The notes under the pieces were generated by a model that was not told where the DNA came from, searched no databases, and saw only the letters and a list, made by a program, of their open reading frames with translations. A stretch of DNA of 8,676 bases from JBEAOO01 sp041164825 (GTDB lineage Bacteria > Pseudomonadota > Gammaproteobacteria > Burkholderiales > Burkholderiaceae_C). The stretch lies in contig JBEAOO010000082.1 in the NCBI GenBank assembly GCA_041164825.1, forward strand, positions 1 through 8,676. The letters run 5' to 3'. Of this stretch, positions 1 to 6,303 are shown piece after piece. Both the position numbers and the translations under genes were made by a program. Positions within the stretch are counted from its first letter, which is position 1; every line of letters begins with the position of its first letter.

Positions 1-1086
1 GACACCCGCGGCGCCCACATCGGCATGAGCGAGCGCGATGTCGGCCAGTACAGCATCGCCAAAGCCGTGCGCGGCATGCTCACCGGCGAGTGGAAAGAGG
101 CCGGCCTGGAGCGCGAAGCCAGCGCCGCCGCCGCCACCAAGTTCAGCATGTCCACCAAGGGCCTGCTGATCCCTTACGACGTCACCGCCCGACGTGACTT
201 CAACGTCACCACCGCCGCCAACGAGGCCGCCCCGCTGGTGGCCGCCGATCTGCGCACCGACCTGCTGGTCGATATCCTGCGCAACCGCCTGGCCATCGGC
301 CGCCTGGGTGCCACCATGCTGTACGGCTTGTCGGCCAACATCGACATCCCGAAAAAGCTCACTGGCACCTCGCTGGGCTTCGTCACGGAAATCGCCGCGC
401 TGGCCGAGACCAACATCACCACCGGCAAGATCAGCATGTCGCCCAAGCGCATCGGTGGCTACATCGAGTACAGCAAGCAGGCGGTGATCCAAAGCGCGAT
501 CGCTGTCGAGCCGCTGCTGCGCCGCGACATCCTTGACCAGTACGCGCTCGAGGTCGAAACCGCCGCCTTCAACGGCTCCGGCTCCGGCTCCAACCCACGA
601 GGCCTGCGCAACACCAGCGGCGTGGGCTTGGTGGTCGGCGGCGCCAACGGTGCACAGCCCAACTGGGGCCACATCGTGGGCCTGGAGACGGCGGTGGCCG
701 ACGTCAACTGCGACCCGGACGTCACCAGCGGCTACCTGCTCAACACCCGAGCCCGTGGCTGGTTCAAGACCCAGCAAAAGGCGGCCAACCTGCCGTTCAT
801 CTGGGACAACGGCGGCACCCCGCTCAACGGCTACCGCGCCGAGGTCTCCAACCTCGTGCCGCGCAACCTGACCAAGGGCACTGCTGTGGGCACCTGCTCC
901 AACATCACCTTCGGCTGCGACTGGAACAGCCTGATCGTGGGCACTTTCGGCGCCATGGAGCTGCTGATCGATGAGACCAGCCAGGCCGTCAACGGCCTCA
1001 ACCGCCTGATCCTCAACGCCTTCATCGACGTGGGCGTCCGTCGCGCGGCAGACTTCGCGATGATGGAAGACGCCATCGCGCAGTAA
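1..1086 (+). CDS. HK97-type major capsid protein, 5' end outside window
   Basis: Forms the icosahedral head shell. The frame is open from base 1 (DTRGAHIG precedes the first in-window ATG at 25), and that methionine sits in a continuous motif, IGMSERDVGQYS. The true start therefore lies upstream and 25 is probably internal. The visible 361 residues show the end of a pro-region (SERDVGQYSIAKAVRGML, then an Ala-rich stretch), followed by the mature HK97 fold. Recognisable segments are LLIPYDVTARRDF, the LVAADLRTDLLVDILRN helix, IPKKLTG, a T-G-K-I-S-M-SPKRIGGYIEYSKQ stretch, and the conserved end around FGCDWNSLIVGTFG. The pro-region resembles capsid proteins fused behind a prohead protease, but the upstream sequence is not visible. 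A strong terminator follows the stop codon. Family assignment is firm; the mature N-terminus is unknown. Confidence 0.9.
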   Translation, partial: DTRGAHIGMSERDVGQYSIAKAVRGMLTGEWKEAGLEREASAAAATKFSMSTKGLLIPYDVTARRDFNVTTAANEAAPLVAADLRTDLLVDILRNRLAIGRLGATMLYGLSANIDIPKKLTGTSLGFVTEIAALAETNITTGKISMSPKRIGGYIEYSKQAVIQSAIAVEPLLRRDILDQYALEVETAAFNGSGSGSNPRGLRNTSGVGLVVGGANGAQPNWGHIVGLETAVADVNCDPDVTSGYLLNTRARGWFKTQQKAANLPFIWDNGGTPLNGYRAEVSNLVPRNLTKGTAVGTCSNITFGCDWNSLIVGTFGAMELLIDETSQAVNGLNRLILNAFIDVGVRRAADFAMMEDAIAQ

Positions 1087-1129
1087 GCGCCAACCTTTTC
1101 CTCCTGCCGGGCTTCAGCAACCCGGTTTC

Positions 1130-1168
1130 ACGCCCATCGCAGGCTCTCTGCGGTGGGCGTTTTTTATT
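1130..1168 (+). terminator. Rho-independent terminator after the capsid gene
   Basis: The arms 1130-1142 and 1148-1160 pair as a 13-bp stem with one G-U wobble around the 5-base loop GCTCT. A run of six T (1160-1165) follows, then ATT. No A-tract lies upstream, so it should act only on + strand transcripts. A weaker hairpin (CCGGG 1107-1111 with CCCGG 1121-1125) precedes it. It lies 44 bases after the capsid stop and about 30 bases before the next gene, with little room for a new promoter between. Confidence 0.85.
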
Positions 1169-1183
1169 CCACCCCCCGATTCC

Positions 1184-1188
1184 AAGGA
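1184..1188 (+). promoter_or_regulatory. Shine-Dalgarno for the 87-residue gene
   Basis: AAGGA with a 7-base spacer to the ATG at 1196. It favours that start over the second in-frame ATG at 1205, which would be 16 bases away. This is one of the few clear ribosome sites in the window and fits a gene that cannot rely on close translational coupling, because the terminator gap separates it from the capsid gene. Confidence 0.7.
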
Positions 1189-1195
1189 CACCCAC

Positions 1196-1459
1196 ATGTT
1201 TGGCATGAACAAAAACCCCCAGCCGGTCGACATCGTCATCACCGAGCACACCCTGATCAACGGCGAAGCCGTGCTCAAGGGCCAGGTGATCGAGCAAGTC
1301 GCGCCCGAGCTGGCCCTCGACCTGGCCGCCAACGGCAAGGCCCGTGGCATCAAAGACGACGACGACCTCAAGGCCTGCAAGGCCGCCTGGCGCGCCGCCA
1401 ACAAGGCCGCGGCTCCGGCCGCCGCCGCCAGCTCCGAAGCTCAGCAGCCCGCTGCCTGA
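1196..1459 (+). CDS. Small uncharacterised head-region protein (87 aa)
   Basis: I do not recognise a named family with confidence. The protein has a compact N-terminal part of about 55 residues (VDIVITEHTLINGEAVLKGQVIE, then a helix around PELALDLAANGKARG), a run of four Asp, and a C-terminal tail rich in Ala and Lys (residues 63-87) that looks disordered. By position, between the capsid and the FII-like joining protein, it could be a head completion, decoration or scaffold-like protein, comparable in place only to lambda FI. It has a clear Shine-Dalgarno and is first after the terminator. The next gene starts 5 bases after its stop. Coding status is supported by spacing, the ribosome site and fit in the gene chain. 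Confidence 0.65.
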   Translation: MFGMNKNPQPVDIVITEHTLINGEAVLKGQVIEQVAPELALDLAANGKARGIKDDDDLKACKAAWRAANKAAAPAAAASSEAQQPAA

Positions 1460-1464
1460 TCGCC

Positions 1465-1653
1465 ATGGGCAAGCTCTACACCATCCGCGCTGGCGCGTCG
1501 TTCCGCGGTGACGGCAACAAGCTGCTCACCGGCGGCGACCAGATCGAGCTCGAAGACGACGTGGCCACCGCCCACGCCGACAAGGTCGACCTCGTGCCCG
1601 GCCAAGGCGAAGCCACCGCTGGCCAGCCCAGCGGCGAGCACGACCCCGCCTGA
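1465..1653 (+). CDS. Small uncharacterised head-tail region protein (62 aa)
   Basis: The ATG at 1465 opens a 62-residue protein beginning MGKLYTIRAGASFRGDG. The frame is open much further upstream, but that part overlaps the 87-residue gene in another frame and reads as Arg/His/Gly-rich shadow sequence, so 1465 is the sensible start. It has no Shine-Dalgarno and lies 5 bases after the previous stop, suggesting translational coupling. The short domain (LLTGGDQIELEDDVA and ADKVDLVPG) looks like a small beta domain with a disordered tail. The pattern of a G..LL.GG..IE block followed by an Ala-containing helix recalls the preceding protein, so the two may be distant paralogues. The function is unknown; position suggests head completion or the head-tail interface. 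Confidence 0.6.
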   Translation: MGKLYTIRAGASFRGDGNKLLTGGDQIELEDDVATAHADKVDLVPGQGEATAGQPSGEHDPA

Positions 1654-1661
1654 CCGCTGCC

Positions 1662-1946
1662 ATGGCCTTCGTTGAAGACCACGGCGCCTTCCTGGCGGAC
1701 TTCGGCGTGCCCTGCATCGCGGGCTCGGCCCAGTTCCTCGGCCTGCTCGACCAGCCCGACGAGGTGCTCGACCTCACCCGCGCCAGCGCCCACTCGCGGC
1801 AGTACCAGCTCACCTTCATCACCACCGCGGCCACCCTGCGGCGTGATGACCCGGTGAGCGTCGACGGCCGCGCCTACCAGGTGCGCGAAGCCCCCCGCCA
1901 AGTCGACGACGGGGCCTTCAGCACCGTGCTCATCAGCAAGGTTTAA
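1662..1946 (+). CDS. Head-tail joining protein, lambda gpFII-like (94 aa)
   Basis: Probably the small protein that sits at the head-tail interface and lets the finished tail attach to the filled head. Visible features are an N-terminal helix (residues 1-15), a GLLDQPDEV segment at 27-35, a central strand region (QYQLTFITTAATLRR, 47-61), then DPVSVDGRAYQVRE (63-76) and DDGAFSTVLIS (82-92). This order (short helix, small beta barrel, a rule-like lr..D.v.vdg..Y.Vre block and a DDG turn) matches gpFII-type proteins, and the length is normal. It lies immediately before the tail terminator gene, as FII does in lambda apart from Z, which is not seen here. It has no clear ribosome site and starts 9 bases after the previous stop. 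Assignment rests on pattern and position, not strong motif identity. Confidence 0.65.
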   Translation: MAFVEDHGAFLADFGVPCIAGSAQFLGLLDQPDEVLDLTRASAHSRQYQLTFITTAATLRRDDPVSVDGRAYQVREAPRQVDDGAFSTVLISKV

Positions 1947-1950
1947 GCCC

Positions 1951-2403
1951 ATGGCCACCACCAGCCAAGCCGAGCGCATCGCCGCCCGCATCGAAGCCCT
2001 GCTCAAAGCCGGGCCCACCGATGCGGTCGGTGTGTGGGCCGATCGGCAAGACGCGTTCACCCGCGAGGAGTCGCCAGCGCTGCTGGTCGAGTGCATCGAC
2101 GAAGACAGCTCGCCCTTGGGCGGTGCGGCCGGATTCGGTGGGCGCGACCAAGTCGACAGCGACACCCTGCGTGTGGCCGTCGTCAGCGTGGTGCGGGGCG
2201 ACGACTGGCGCGCTCGGGCCGATGCCCTGCGCTGCCAGGCGCACGCCCTGGTCATGGCCGACCAGCCACTGCAGGCGCTCACCAGAGGCATCCGCCGCGA
2301 CCGTGCCGAGTGGAAGGGGGCCAACGCCGACCAGCCCTTCGGCTACGTCGCTCAGGTCTACCTCATCCGCTACCACTCCAAGGCCTTCGACCTGAGGGCC
2401 TGA
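1951..2403 (+). CDS. Tail terminator / completion protein, gpU-like (150 aa)
   Basis: Likely caps the head-proximal end of the tail tube, stopping polymerisation and forming the surface that binds the head. The N-terminal helix (QAERIAARIEALLKA) is followed by alternating strands, including PALLVECIDE and the LRVAVVSVVRG strand (about residues 74-84). A helix with the pattern DALRCQAHALVM comes next, then a closing strand pair ending YVAQVYLIRYHSKAFDL. This helix-strand plan and the final Y.I.Y strand are typical of the gpU/tail-terminator group, and 131-150 residues is the usual size. AAGG at 1938-1941 with a 9-base spacer supports the ATG at 1951. Its place between the joining protein and the tube gene matches U before V in lambda. 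Confidence 0.7.
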   Translation: MATTSQAERIAARIEALLKAGPTDAVGVWADRQDAFTREESPALLVECIDEDSSPLGGAAGFGGRDQVDSDTLRVAVVSVVRGDDWRARADALRCQAHALVMADQPLQALTRGIRRDRAEWKGANADQPFGYVAQVYLIRYHSKAFDLRA

Positions 2404-2427
2404 CCCCCGACCCCCTCCATCCTCACC

Positions 2428-2432
2428 CGGAG
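2428..2432 (+). promoter_or_regulatory. Shine-Dalgarno for the tail tube gene
   Basis: CGGAG lies 8 bases before the ATG at 2441, inside the 37-base gap after the tail terminator gene. A strong site fits a protein needed in many copies per tail. It supports the chosen start. Confidence 0.65.
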
Positions 2433-2440
2433 CACATCCC

Positions 2441-3193
2441 ATGAAACTGTTCGGTTCTGGCCTCAACTGGGCCACCCCCCTGACGGACGCCACCGGCGCC
2501 GCCATCGCCAACCCCTCGCCGCTGCTGTTCGGCGTCATGCAAGACATCGAGTTCGACATCAAGTTCGAGCTGAAGAAGCTGCACGGCCAAAACCAGTTTG
2601 CGGTGGCCATCGGCCGCGGCAAGGGCGAGATTTCGGGCAAAGCCAAGCTCGCCGACATCCGCGCTGGTTTTCTCGAAACCATCATCTTTGGCGCCTCGGG
2701 CGCCAGTGGCCTGGTGAGCATGGTGTACGACACCGTGGGCACCGTGGCTGCTGCCACCGTCACCGTCACCCCGCCCAACAGTGGCACCTTTGCGGCCGAC
2801 CTGGGCGTCATCAGCAGTGTCACCGGCCGCCCGTTCACGCGCGTGGCATCGGCACCTGTGGCGGGTCAATACACCGTCACGGCTGGCGGCGCTTACGGCT
2901 TCGCTGCGGCCGATGTTGGCATCGTGCTCTACATCAACTACCGCTACACGGCCACCAGCACCACCGCTCGCAAGATGACCATCGTCAACAACCCGATGGG
3001 CTATACCCCGCGCTTCCGCTGCGACTACTACGCACCGTATGACGGCCAGGCCTGCGTGATGACGTTCAACAACTGCACGGCCAGCGGCATCAAGCTCGGC
3101 GGCAAAAACGACGACTTCACGATCCCCGAAGTGGGCTTCGACATCGCCGCCGACCAGGCCGGCATCATCGGCACGCTGGCGTTCACCGAATGA
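2441..3193 (+). CDS. Major tail tube protein (250 aa)
   Basis: Polymerises as stacked hexameric rings around the tape measure to make the non-contractile tail tube. The N-terminus (MKLFGSGLNWATPL) leads into a QDIEFDIKFELKKLHGQNQF segment (residues 32-51), which matches the first beta strands of siphovirus tube proteins. GRGKGEISGKAKLADI and a FLETIIFG helix follow. The middle (about 95-165) is Thr/Val/Ala-rich and probably forms extra loops or a small surface domain. The C-terminus returns to strands (FRCDYYAPYDGQACVMTFNN, then IPEVGFDIAADQAGIIGTLAF), a typical tube ending. Length fits the family range. Its stop overlaps the next gene (ATGA at 3190-3193), giving translational coupling to the tail chaperone gene. 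The role is supported by both fold pattern and exact placement before G/T. Confidence 0.8.
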   Translation: MKLFGSGLNWATPLTDATGAAIANPSPLLFGVMQDIEFDIKFELKKLHGQNQFAVAIGRGKGEISGKAKLADIRAGFLETIIFGASGASGLVSMVYDTVGTVAAATVTVTPPNSGTFAADLGVISSVTGRPFTRVASAPVAGQYTVTAGGAYGFAAADVGIVLYINYRYTATSTTARKMTIVNNPMGYTPRFRCDYYAPYDGQACVMTFNNCTASGIKLGGKNDDFTIPEVGFDIAADQAGIIGTLAFTE

Positions 3194-3630
3194 GCGCGCC
3201 CACCCAAACCCTGCTGGCGGGCTTGCCAGTGGTGGTGGGCGGCACCTCGCTCATCATGCCGCCACTCAGCGCGCGCGAGGCCCGCTTGCATTGGGATCGC
3301 CTGCGTGCGCTGGAGCGCGGCGAGGAGGAGAACGCATTGGAAGTCGTGGCGCTCGTCGTCCACGCTTGCCTGCAGCGCAACTATCCCGCGATCACGCTTG
3401 ACGAAGTGGAAGAGGCAGTGGACATGGACAACATGTCTGAGCTGCTGTCCAAGGCCAGCGGGCAGGGCGCCTTCCGGCGCTGGTGCGAGCAGCAAGCCGC
3501 TCTGCAGGCCGCAGACGCGGGAAACGTGGCAACCCAGCTGCAGACGCCGGTGACGGCTGGGACTGGGGAGGCATCTATGCCTCCATCGCCACCGTCACCG
3601 GCTGGCGATTTGCCGACATCGACGAGCTGA
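3190..3630 (+). CDS. Tail assembly chaperone, zero-frame product (G-like, 146 aa)
   Basis: Corresponds to lambda gpG, which binds the tape measure protein during tail assembly and is absent from the finished virion. The start overlaps the tube stop codon as ATGA. The core (residues 22-110) is helical, with LSAREARLHWDRLRALE, ALEVVALVVHACLQRNYP, LDEVEEAVDMDNMSELLSKASG and FRRWCEQQAALQ, a pattern common to G-type chaperones. Residue 112 is where the -1 frameshift occurs. Ribosomes that do not shift add a 34-residue tail rich in Pro, Ser and Thr, ending PPSPPSPAGDLPTSTS, which carries no recognisable domain. Length is close to lambda gpG (140 residues). Confidence 0.8.
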   Translation: MSAPTQTLLAGLPVVVGGTSLIMPPLSAREARLHWDRLRALERGEEENALEVVALVVHACLQRNYPAITLDEVEEAVDMDNMSELLSKASGQGAFRRWCEQQAALQAADAGNVATQLQTPVTAGTGEASMPPSPPSPAGDLPTSTS

Positions 3631-3887
3631 GCCTCGACGACGTGGCCGAGCTGTGGCTCTACTGGCAAGAGCACCCGCCCGTCCACCTCACCCTGCGCGC
3701 CCTCGTTGGTGCGCTGGGTGGCGGTGGCGGCGGTGCCTCGGCCAAGAGCCCTCGCGCGGCCGCATCCAGCGGCACCGACCCCGCGCAGCAAATGGCCCAG
3801 CTGGCCGGCATGTTCGGCCCGCCCACCCACAAGTTCCGCCCGCCCTGCCGCATGCAGACGTCTGCACCCGACACCCCTGAAAGCTGA
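3190..3887 (+). CDS. Tail assembly chaperone GT fusion made by -1 frameshift (232 aa)
   Basis: Join of 3190-3525 with 3525-3887. A slip of one base back at GGGAAAC (3519-3525) sends ribosomes from residue 112 of the G frame into the T frame, giving 112 + 120 = 232 residues. The T part has a conserved-looking block (DGWDWGGIYASIATVTGWRF, then FADIDELSLDDVAELWLYWQ and HLTLRALVGAL), a six-Gly linker, and a C-terminus with AQQMAQLAGMFGPP. It has no plausible start of its own: the only nearby candidate is a GTG at 3483 without a ribosome site, followed by Arg/Ser-rich shadow sequence. In lambda, gpGT recruits tube subunits to the tape measure through its T domain and the G:GT ratio matters. The same role is inferred here. 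Confidence 0.8.
3519..3525 (+). promoter_or_regulatory. Slippery heptamer for -1 ribosomal frameshifting
   Basis: The bases GGGAAAC read G-GGA-AAC in the zero frame, which is the X-XXY-YYZ phase needed for two tRNAs to slip back one base. The lambda G/T site is GGGAAAG, differing only in the last base. It lies inside the overlap of the G frame (to 3630) and the T frame (to 3887), and I saw no other phased heptamer in the overlap. Confidence 0.85.
3533..3561 (+). promoter_or_regulatory. Stem-loop downstream of the slippery site
   Basis: CCCAGCTG (3533-3540) can pair with CGGCTGGG (3554-3561) as an 8-bp stem with one G-U pair and a 13-base loop. It starts 7 bases after the heptamer, within the usual distance for a frameshift-stimulating structure. 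A competing short pairing (GCCG 3546-3549 with CGGC 3554-3557) exists, so the folded form is not certain. Confidence 0.55.
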
Positions 3888-3896
3888 GCCCGCACC

Positions 3897-6296
3897 ATGG
3901 CCGACAACCGCAACATCAAGTACACCGCCACGCTCGACGACACGCCGTTCGCGGCAGCATCGGCCCGCGTTGCATCCACCATGACCGGGCTCAAGGGCTC
4001 GTTCGCCAACAGCGCCAGCGGCATGCGTGGCGCGATGGACGGTGTGCGCGCTCAGATGGGTGAGACCGTCAAGAGCATGGCCGGAGACGCGGCGGCCATG
4101 GGCGGGCATTTCAGCGGCTTGACGGGGGCGCTGCTCAACACACAGGCAGGTGTGTTTGGCTTGGCCGGTGCCATTGCAGTGCTGGGGGCGGCGAAGCTCG
4201 CCGCCTCCTCTGCTGCCATGATCGAAGACACGATGGAGCTGTCGCGTGTCATGGGCATTTCCACGAATGAGGCCACCGTCTGGAAGATCGCACTCGATGA
4301 TGTAGGCGCCACGCAAGGCGAGTTGCAGACTGCGGCAAAAGGCCTGTCGCGCCAGCTGAAAGAGCACGAAGACTCTATGCAGGCGATGGGCCTCAAGACG
4401 CGCGATGCCGCGGGCAATGTGCGTCCTATGAATGCGCTGCTGACGGATGCATTTGCGATCCTCGGCACGTACAAGCAAGGTGTCGACCGTGCCCAGGCAT
4501 CGAATGAACTGTTCGGCAAAGGATTGGACGCATCCAGCAAGTTGCTGCTGATCAACATCTCGACCCTCGACGACGCCATCGCCACCATGAAGGCGCTGGG
4601 ATTGGAGGTGGGGAAGAACGCCACCAATGCATGGAACGAGTTTGACGCGGCATCTGACCGCGCTGCCATTGGCCTGAAGGGTGTGGCCTACACGGCCGGC
4701 ATCGTCCTGATGCCCATCATCACTGACCTGATGAAGGCCTTCAATTCAGGTGTGCCGACTGCGGTGGGCGTGACGCGCAAGGCCTTCGGGTCGCTCGCTC
4801 AGACCTTTCACGAAGTGAAGTCCGAGGTGCTGGTTCTCGGCAGTGCCATCGGCGCGATGGTGGCCACGTTCGCCACCTCGTTCGAAGGCCTGCGCGCGTC
4901 AATCGACATGGCGCTGAACCGGAATTTTTCGGGTGCTGCGGCAGAGATGGCCGCCACCGGGCAACGCATGAAGACGATCCGCTCGGCATTCATGGCCGAT
5001 CGTGTTGCGATCGAAGGGGAGGCCGCCGCTCAGATCCGTGCAATTTGGACGCCGGACACTGAGAGGGGTTCTGGCGGCGATAGCGGCGACAAGACGCGCG
5101 GTGACAAGGGCGACAAGGACAAGGGCAAGGGTGATTGCGCAGCCCGTGTGGCGGCGCCTCCTGTTGAACCCAGCTTCATGAAGTACTACGACGCTGCTCT
5201 CTCCGAAGAGAAGCGGCTCGCGGCCGAGAAGGACTCGCTGCGTGAGTACACCAAGGCCCAAGAGCTGGAGTTCTGGCGCAACCTGCTGCAAAACGCCTCG
5301 CTGGTGGGCAAAGACAAGGTGGCGATCACCAAGAAGGTGGCCGACCTCGAAGTCGAGATCCTGCGTGACGCCGCCAAGCAGCGCCAGTCCATCGACGCCG
5401 AAGTGCGCGCCGGTGCCGAGCAGCGCGCCCTCGAGGCCGTCGAGCTGGCCCGCACCGAGGCGCAGACCCAGGCCGACCTGGGCAACATCACCGCCAAGCA
5501 GCTGCTGGAGCAAGAGCGCACGTTCGAGGAGCAGCGCACCGAGATCCGCCGCACCTACCTGCAGGCCCGCCTGGCGCTCATCGATCCCGACCGCGACCCC
5601 GTCGAGCACGCCCGCGTCAGCAACGACATTGCCAACCTCGAAGCCACGCACCAGCAGCGCCTGGCGCAGATCCGCGGCAGCTTGGCCAAGGATGCGCAAA
5701 ACAACCCGCTCGCCACCATCTTCGAGGGCATCGGCCAGTCCATGCAAAAGAGCATCGACGGCATCATCGGCCGCACCCAGACCATGCGCACCGCGCTCAC
5801 CAGCCTCTGGCAAGGCACCCGCAGCGCCATCACCGGCGAGCTGTCCAAAATCATCCGGGCCAAGATCGCCGCCTTCGCCCGTGAGCGCCTGCTGATGCTG
5901 GCGGGCATCGGCGGCAAAGCGGCCGAGGCCGGTGCCGGCGCGGCCGCCTCGCAAGCCGCCATCCCCATCGTCGGCCCGGCCATGGCCATGGCCAGCATGG
6001 CCGCCATCATGGCCTCGGTGCTCGGCCTCAGCGGCAAGGTGCCCAGCGCCCGCGGCGGCTTTGACATCCCGTTTGGCAGCAACCCCATGACACAGCTGCA
6101 CGAGCAGGAAATGGTGCTCCCCAAAGAGCAGGCCGACGTGATCCGCGGCATGGCGGGCGGTGGCGGTGGTGGGGCGGTCAACCACTGGAACGTCAGCACC
6201 ATGGACGCCCGCAGCTTCCGCGACTTCCTGCGCGGCGGCGCGGGTGACGAGGTGCTGAGCCTGCTGCAAGCCAAGCGCCGCGGTTTCGCATTTTGA
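3897..6296 (+). CDS. Tail tape measure protein (799 aa)
   Basis: Sets tail length, and in related phages passes into the host envelope at DNA ejection. The N-terminal part (residues 1-390) has hydrophobic stretches near 85-108 (GVFGLAGAIAVLGAAKLAAS), 262-279 (GVAYTAGIVLMPIITDLM) and 312-327. A charged Gly/Asp/Lys linker spans 391-413. Residues about 427-605 are Glu/Lys/Gln/Ala-rich and likely coiled coil. An Ala/Gly/Met-rich hydrophobic segment (682-712) precedes a C-terminus with ARGGFDIPFG, EQEMVLPKEQ, a Gly run and WNVSTMDARSFRDFLRGG. By the usual scaling from lambda, 799 residues suggests a tail of about 110-125 nm. Codon usage differs sharply before and after the linker, suggesting module exchange. 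There is no strong ribosome site; the start lies 9 bases after the T-frame stop. Confidence 0.9.
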   Translation: MADNRNIKYTATLDDTPFAAASARVASTMTGLKGSFANSASGMRGAMDGVRAQMGETVKSMAGDAAAMGGHFSGLTGALLNTQAGVFGLAGAIAVLGAAKLAASSAAMIEDTMELSRVMGISTNEATVWKIALDDVGATQGELQTAAKGLSRQLKEHEDSMQAMGLKTRDAAGNVRPMNALLTDAFAILGTYKQGVDRAQASNELFGKGLDASSKLLLINISTLDDAIATMKALGLEVGKNATNAWNEFDAASDRAAIGLKGVAYTAGIVLMPIITDLMKAFNSGVPTAVGVTRKAFGSLAQTFHEVKSEVLVLGSAIGAMVATFATSFEGLRASIDMALNRNFSGAAAEMAATGQRMKTIRSAFMADRVAIEGEAAAQIRAIWTPDTERGSGGDSGDKTRGDKGDKDKGKGDCAARVAAPPVEPSFMKYYDAALSEEKRLAAEKDSLREYTKAQELEFWRNLLQNASLVGKDKVAITKKVADLEVEILRDAAKQRQSIDAEVRAGAEQRALEAVELARTEAQTQADLGNITAKQLLEQERTFEEQRTEIRRTYLQARLALIDPDRDPVEHARVSNDIANLEATHQQRLAQIRGSLAKDAQNNPLATIFEGIGQSMQKSIDGIIGRTQTMRTALTSLWQGTRSAITGELSKIIRAKIAAFARERLLMLAGIGGKAAEAGAGAAASQAAIPIVGPAMAMASMAAIMASVLGLSGKVPSARGGFDIPFGSNPMTQLHEQEMVLPKEQADVIRGMAGGGGGGAVNHWNVSTMDARSFRDFLRGGAGDEVLSLLQAKRRGFAF
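5067..5135 (+). repeat. Low-complexity Gly/Asp/Lys tract inside the tape measure gene
   Basis: Imperfect short units (GGCGACAAG, GGTGACAAG, GACAAG, GGCAAG) encode residues 391-413, with a GDKGDKDKGKGD core. The tract separates the membrane-active-looking N-terminal half from the coiled-coil half and marks the codon-usage change. Such a tract can change length by slippage without shifting the frame when whole units are lost. Confidence 0.6.
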
Positions 6297-6303
6297 GCAA
6301 TCC

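Noticed and set aside
234..241. GCTGGTGG, identical to the E. coli Chi site
   Set aside because: An 8-base match is expected by chance in GC-rich coding DNA of this length, the host is probably not an enterobacterium, and it lies in conserved capsid codons.
1153..1464. Upstream extension of the 62-residue gene
   Set aside because: Arg/His/Gln/Gly-rich low-complexity translation, opposite in frame to the better supported 87-residue gene, which has a ribosome site.
3483..3887. Independent T gene starting at GTG 3483
   Set aside because: It has no Shine-Dalgarno and its first 14 residues are Arg/Ser/Gly-rich shadow sequence. A phased slippery heptamer at 3519 explains how the frame is reached.
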